64,000 bases of DNA from Veillonellaceae bacterium (GTDB taxonomy: Bacteria; Bacillota; Negativicutes; Veillonellales; Dialisteraceae), in contig DAJPGA010000001.1 of assembly GCA_025992895.1 (NCBI GenBank), positions 1,929,001 to 1,993,000 of the forward strand, given 5' to 3'. Of this stretch, positions 62,135-64,000 are shown one piece after another. Every line of letters begins with the position of its first letter. Within the stretch, counting starts at the first letter, position 1. Below the pieces are notes generated by a model. The model had not been told where the DNA came from, made no database searches, and was given only the letters and a program-made list of their open reading frames with translations. Made by a program: the position numbers and the translations under genes.

Positions 62135-62521
62135 ATGATTAAATACATGATTCTAAGTCTCGCCGTTTTTTCAGCCGCTCTTCTGCTGACCGGCTGCAGC
62201 GCTGAAGCTGACGGCGCATACAAGAAAATTTCTGCATCCGAAGCCAAAGAGATGATGGATAAAGGAAATGTCACCATCGTCGACGTCAGGGAACCATCCG
62301 AATACGCAGGAGGCCATGTGCCGGGCGCCATGCTCCTTCCGCTTGGAACCGTTCCCTCTTCTGCTGAAAAAGCTCTTCCGGACAAGGACGCTGTACTTCT
62401 CGTTTACTGCCGCTCAGGCGTCAGAAGTCTCAAGGCATCCAGGGAGCTCGTTTCCATGGGTTACAAGCACGTCAATGACTTTGGCGGCATCCTTGAATGG
62501 CCTTATGAAATCGAAAAATAA
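62135..62521 (+). CDS. Rhodanese-like lipoprotein
   Basis: 128 aa. Lipobox LLLTGC, then a rhodanese domain with NVTIVDVREPSEYAGGHVPGAMLLPLG and the active-site loop YCRSGVRSLKASREL (catalytic Cys). Exported sulfurtransferase-like or redox protein. Eleven bases after the zinc-ribbon gene, so co-transcribed. Confidence 0.9.
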   Translation: MIKYMILSLAVFSAALLLTGCSAEADGAYKKISASEAKEMMDKGNVTIVDVREPSEYAGGHVPGAMLLPLGTVPSSAEKALPDKDAVLLVYCRSGVRSLKASRELVSMGYKHVNDFGGILEWPYEIEK

Positions 62522-62534
62522 TATTCCGATCAAC

Positions 62535-62617
62535 AAAAGGGGCTGCGACAAAATCCACTAGGGCACTGCTTTCCCTTTTCTCAAACGAAGTTTGGTTTAA
62601 GGGTGTTGACCTTGCTC
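62535..62617 (+). repeat. Dispersed repeat copy B
   Basis: Related to 58,558-58,640 (AAAAGGGGCTGCGACAAAATCCACTA, ...TCAAACGAAG, ...TTTAAGGGTGTTGACC). Located between the rhodanese gene and the IS. Confidence 0.8.
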
Positions 62618-62694
62618 CGAAGGAGAAGGTGGTGCGGATTTGTTAATACAGACAAATAAATATCATAAAAAATCTAATCGTACTTTAATCTTAA

Positions 62695-63651
62695 TCATGC
62701 AGCCATTGGAGCTGCGTTGAATACTTCCATTGGAGCTAAAAGATGTAATTTGCGCTGAATGCGTTTGTTGTTGTAGAAGTAGATGTAGCCGTTGATCATG
62801 CTTACCACTGCTTTACGGCTGGTGAATTTACGTGTGTAGTAACGTTCGCGCTTCAGCATTCCCCAGAACCCTTCCATCAGACCGTTGTCTGCACAGCAGC
62901 CTACACGGGACATGCTGTGAACCAGTCCTGCTTTTTCAACAATCTTATGGAATCCGTTGCTTGTATACTGGAATCCGCGGTCGGTATGAATCATTGGATG
63001 TTCTCCAGGATTCTCTTTAAGTGCCTTTTCCATTGTCTCAAAAGCCAGTGCAGTATTGTTCCTGTCGCCGATGACATAAGAGACAATCCGGCGATCATGG
63101 CCGTCAATAATCGCGCTTAAATATAACTTGTGCAAAACTCCATCAGCAGTTGTGTACTTGAATTCAGTGACATCCGTCATCCATCTTGCATTGGACACGC
63201 CGGCATCAAAGTCACGGTTCAGCAGGTTTTCAAAAATGTACTTTGGATCCTTTGCGTTACGAGTGCAACCATCGGTCTTGTACTTGATCACGGACTTAAT
63301 ATTAAGTATCCGCATGATACGAAGAACCAGACTGTCGCTTACATTTATATTGATGTTGTCATCCTTCTTGATCCAATCGTTAATCCGGCGGTATCCCATA
63401 TCCGGATATTCCTGATGGGTTTTCATGACCTCCTGTGCGACCTTTTCTCTCAGCAGTTCACGGCCGCTCTTAATATGATTCAGCCATCCGTAATAAGCTG
63501 CCCGGGAGACCTTTGAGAGTCGGCAGAGACTTTCTATGGAGATGTTGGTTTCTTCATGGACTTCTTTTATGGCTTTAAAATCTCTGAGAAGGTGAGTAAG
63601 GCTGAATCCTTCGAGGAACGCAACCTTTCCTCTATCTCCATCTTTTTTTTT
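62695..63651 (-). CDS. IS3 transposase OrfB (made by -1 frameshift)
   Basis: The DDE catalytic domain: WMTDVTEFKYTTADG (first D), HTDRGFQYTSNGF (second D), and NGLMEGFWGMLKRERY (E). An internal ATG at 63426 exists, but the frame is open upstream (LSKVSRAAYYGWLNHIKSGREL) to an A9 run at 63,643-63,651, and lies -1 to orfA. So a fused OrfAB is made by slippage at this run. Complete at the C-terminus. Confidence 0.9.
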   Translation of the reverse strand, partial: KKKDGDRGKVAFLEGFSLTHLLRDFKAIKEVHEETNISIESLCRLSKVSRAAYYGWLNHIKSGRELLREKVAQEVMKTHQEYPDMGYRRINDWIKKDDNININVSDSLVLRIMRILNIKSVIKYKTDGCTRNAKDPKYIFENLLNRDFDAGVSNARWMTDVTEFKYTTADGVLHKLYLSAIIDGHDRRIVSYVIGDRNNTALAFETMEKALKENPGEHPMIHTDRGFQYTSNGFHKIVEKAGLVHSMSRVGCCADNGLMEGFWGMLKRERYYTRKFTSRKAVVSMINGYIYFYNNKRIQRKLHLLAPMEVFNAAPMAA

Positions 63652-63938
63652 AGCAGGGCAATCTCTGCTATAAGATCCTTCTGTTCTTCAAGAAGTCTGG
63701 CATTCTCCTGACGCAGCTGTTCTTCTTCGGTCCGGGGCGTTTGGAGCCTGATCGGCTTTCCTCTGTAATCCTCAAGACCAACTTCGCCCATTTCCTTGAA
63801 CTTTTTTACCCATGTGTAGAGCGTTTGGTAGGACATGTTGTACTTCTTGGCTATCTTGTTATAATCGCATCCACTGGCGATGCACTCCTGAACGATTCTG
63901 ACTCGCTCTTCCTTGACCGATTGCTGGCGTTTGCCCAT
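63567..63938 (-). CDS. IS3 transposase OrfA (HTH)
   Basis: 123 aa from the ATG at 63938 (GGAGGAG upstream). HTH: VKEERVRIVQECIASGCDYNKIAKKYNMSYQTLYTWVKKFKE, then a leucine-zipper-like coil with IAEIALLKKKMEIEERL. The KKK is coded by CTA AAA AAA AAG, the slippery run. Ends shortly into the orfB overlap. Confidence 0.92.
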   Translation of the reverse strand: MGKRQQSVKEERVRIVQECIASGCDYNKIAKKYNMSYQTLYTWVKKFKEMGEVGLEDYRGKPIRLQTPRTEEEQLRQENARLLEEQKDLIAEIALLKKKMEIEERLRSSKDSALLTFSEILKP

Positions 63939-64000
63939 AAGATCTCCTCCTTCAGAAACGAGGTCTGTCAACTTATGCTCATTATACGCCTCAATCCATG

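Larger units (their letters stand above)
62690..64000 (-). mobile_element. IS3-family insertion sequence (runs to or past the window end)
   Basis: Two overlapping frames in the -1 arrangement of IS3 elements: orfA (HTH) and orfB (DDE). Exact ends not resolved: at the orfA side the sequence runs out at 64,000, and at the orfB side I could not find a clear matching inverted repeat. Confidence 0.85.

Noticed and set aside
1..64000. CRISPR arrays
   Set aside because: No regularly spaced direct repeats of 24-40 bases with unique spacers were seen; the only tandem repeat is the 25-bp duplication.

Overview
The window is about 64 kb of a roughly 50% GC chromosome from what looks like a diderm Firmicute (class Negativicutes, most likely Dialister or a close Veillonellaceae relative). 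That placement is inference. It rests on strong AGGAGG ribosome sites, lysine/glutamate-rich Firmicute-type proteins, T-box regulation, a PssA/Psd phosphatidylethanolamine pathway, an aspartate decarboxylase/antiporter pair and many short intrinsic terminators. Most genes are on the minus strand, packed in operons with ATGA or TAATG overlaps.

Layout. 1-1,030: start of rapZ coupled to a HAD phosphatase. 1,150-3,840: two exported flavodoxin-like lipoproteins and a cyclophilin-like lipoprotein, with small phage-type genes between. 3,970-9,300: a MATE pump behind an attenuator-like leader, then an accessory zone of tiny membrane, HTH and phage-like genes, fragments and orphan hairpins. 9,455-14,720: tRNA-Ser(GGA), L-asparaginase and the branched-chain amino acid transporter livHMGF behind a leader with two T-box units. 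14,840-16,425: ACT protein, thioesterase and a small Cys protein on the plus strand. 16,440-24,640: two paralogous membrane EAL proteins flank aspT and a frameshifted aspD.

24,870-34,890: guaA, a phosphoribosyltransferase, tRNA-Ser(GCU), a URO-D family protein, acpS-nnrD-MBL-DUF3006, rpsT and an HdeD-like protein. 34,890-41,000: M20 amidohydrolase, tRNA-Leu(CAA), a csoR-copA copper operon and surE. 41,150-46,110: one operon guaB-tagA/wecG-psd-pssA-GT2 joining GMP synthesis, PE synthesis and envelope sugars. 46,320-48,880: recG and rpmB. 48,970-52,250: a metal-type operon of a His-rich COG0523 GTPase, a P-loop/permease fusion and a TIGR03943-like protein behind a Fur-family palindrome. 52,330-57,430: nitroreductase, a DUF697-like/coiled-coil protein, an inverted-repeat element, an SDR and a divergent polysaccharide deacetylase. 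57,600-62,520: D-2-hydroxyacid dehydrogenase, ybgC-murI with a CofE-like gene, a zinc-ribbon protein and a rhodanese lipoprotein. 62,690-end: an IS3-family element.

The most notable items are: (i) the livHMGF leader, where an Ile-type T-box appears nested inside a Leu-type T-box; (ii) copA carrying an in-frame CopZ-like domain with its own ribosome site and ATG; (iii) aspD broken exactly at a perfect 13-bp palindrome; (iv) the COG0523/permease fusion operon; (v) a dispersed family of near-identical terminator palindromes; and (vi) a small inverted-repeat-bounded element carrying a LysR fragment.
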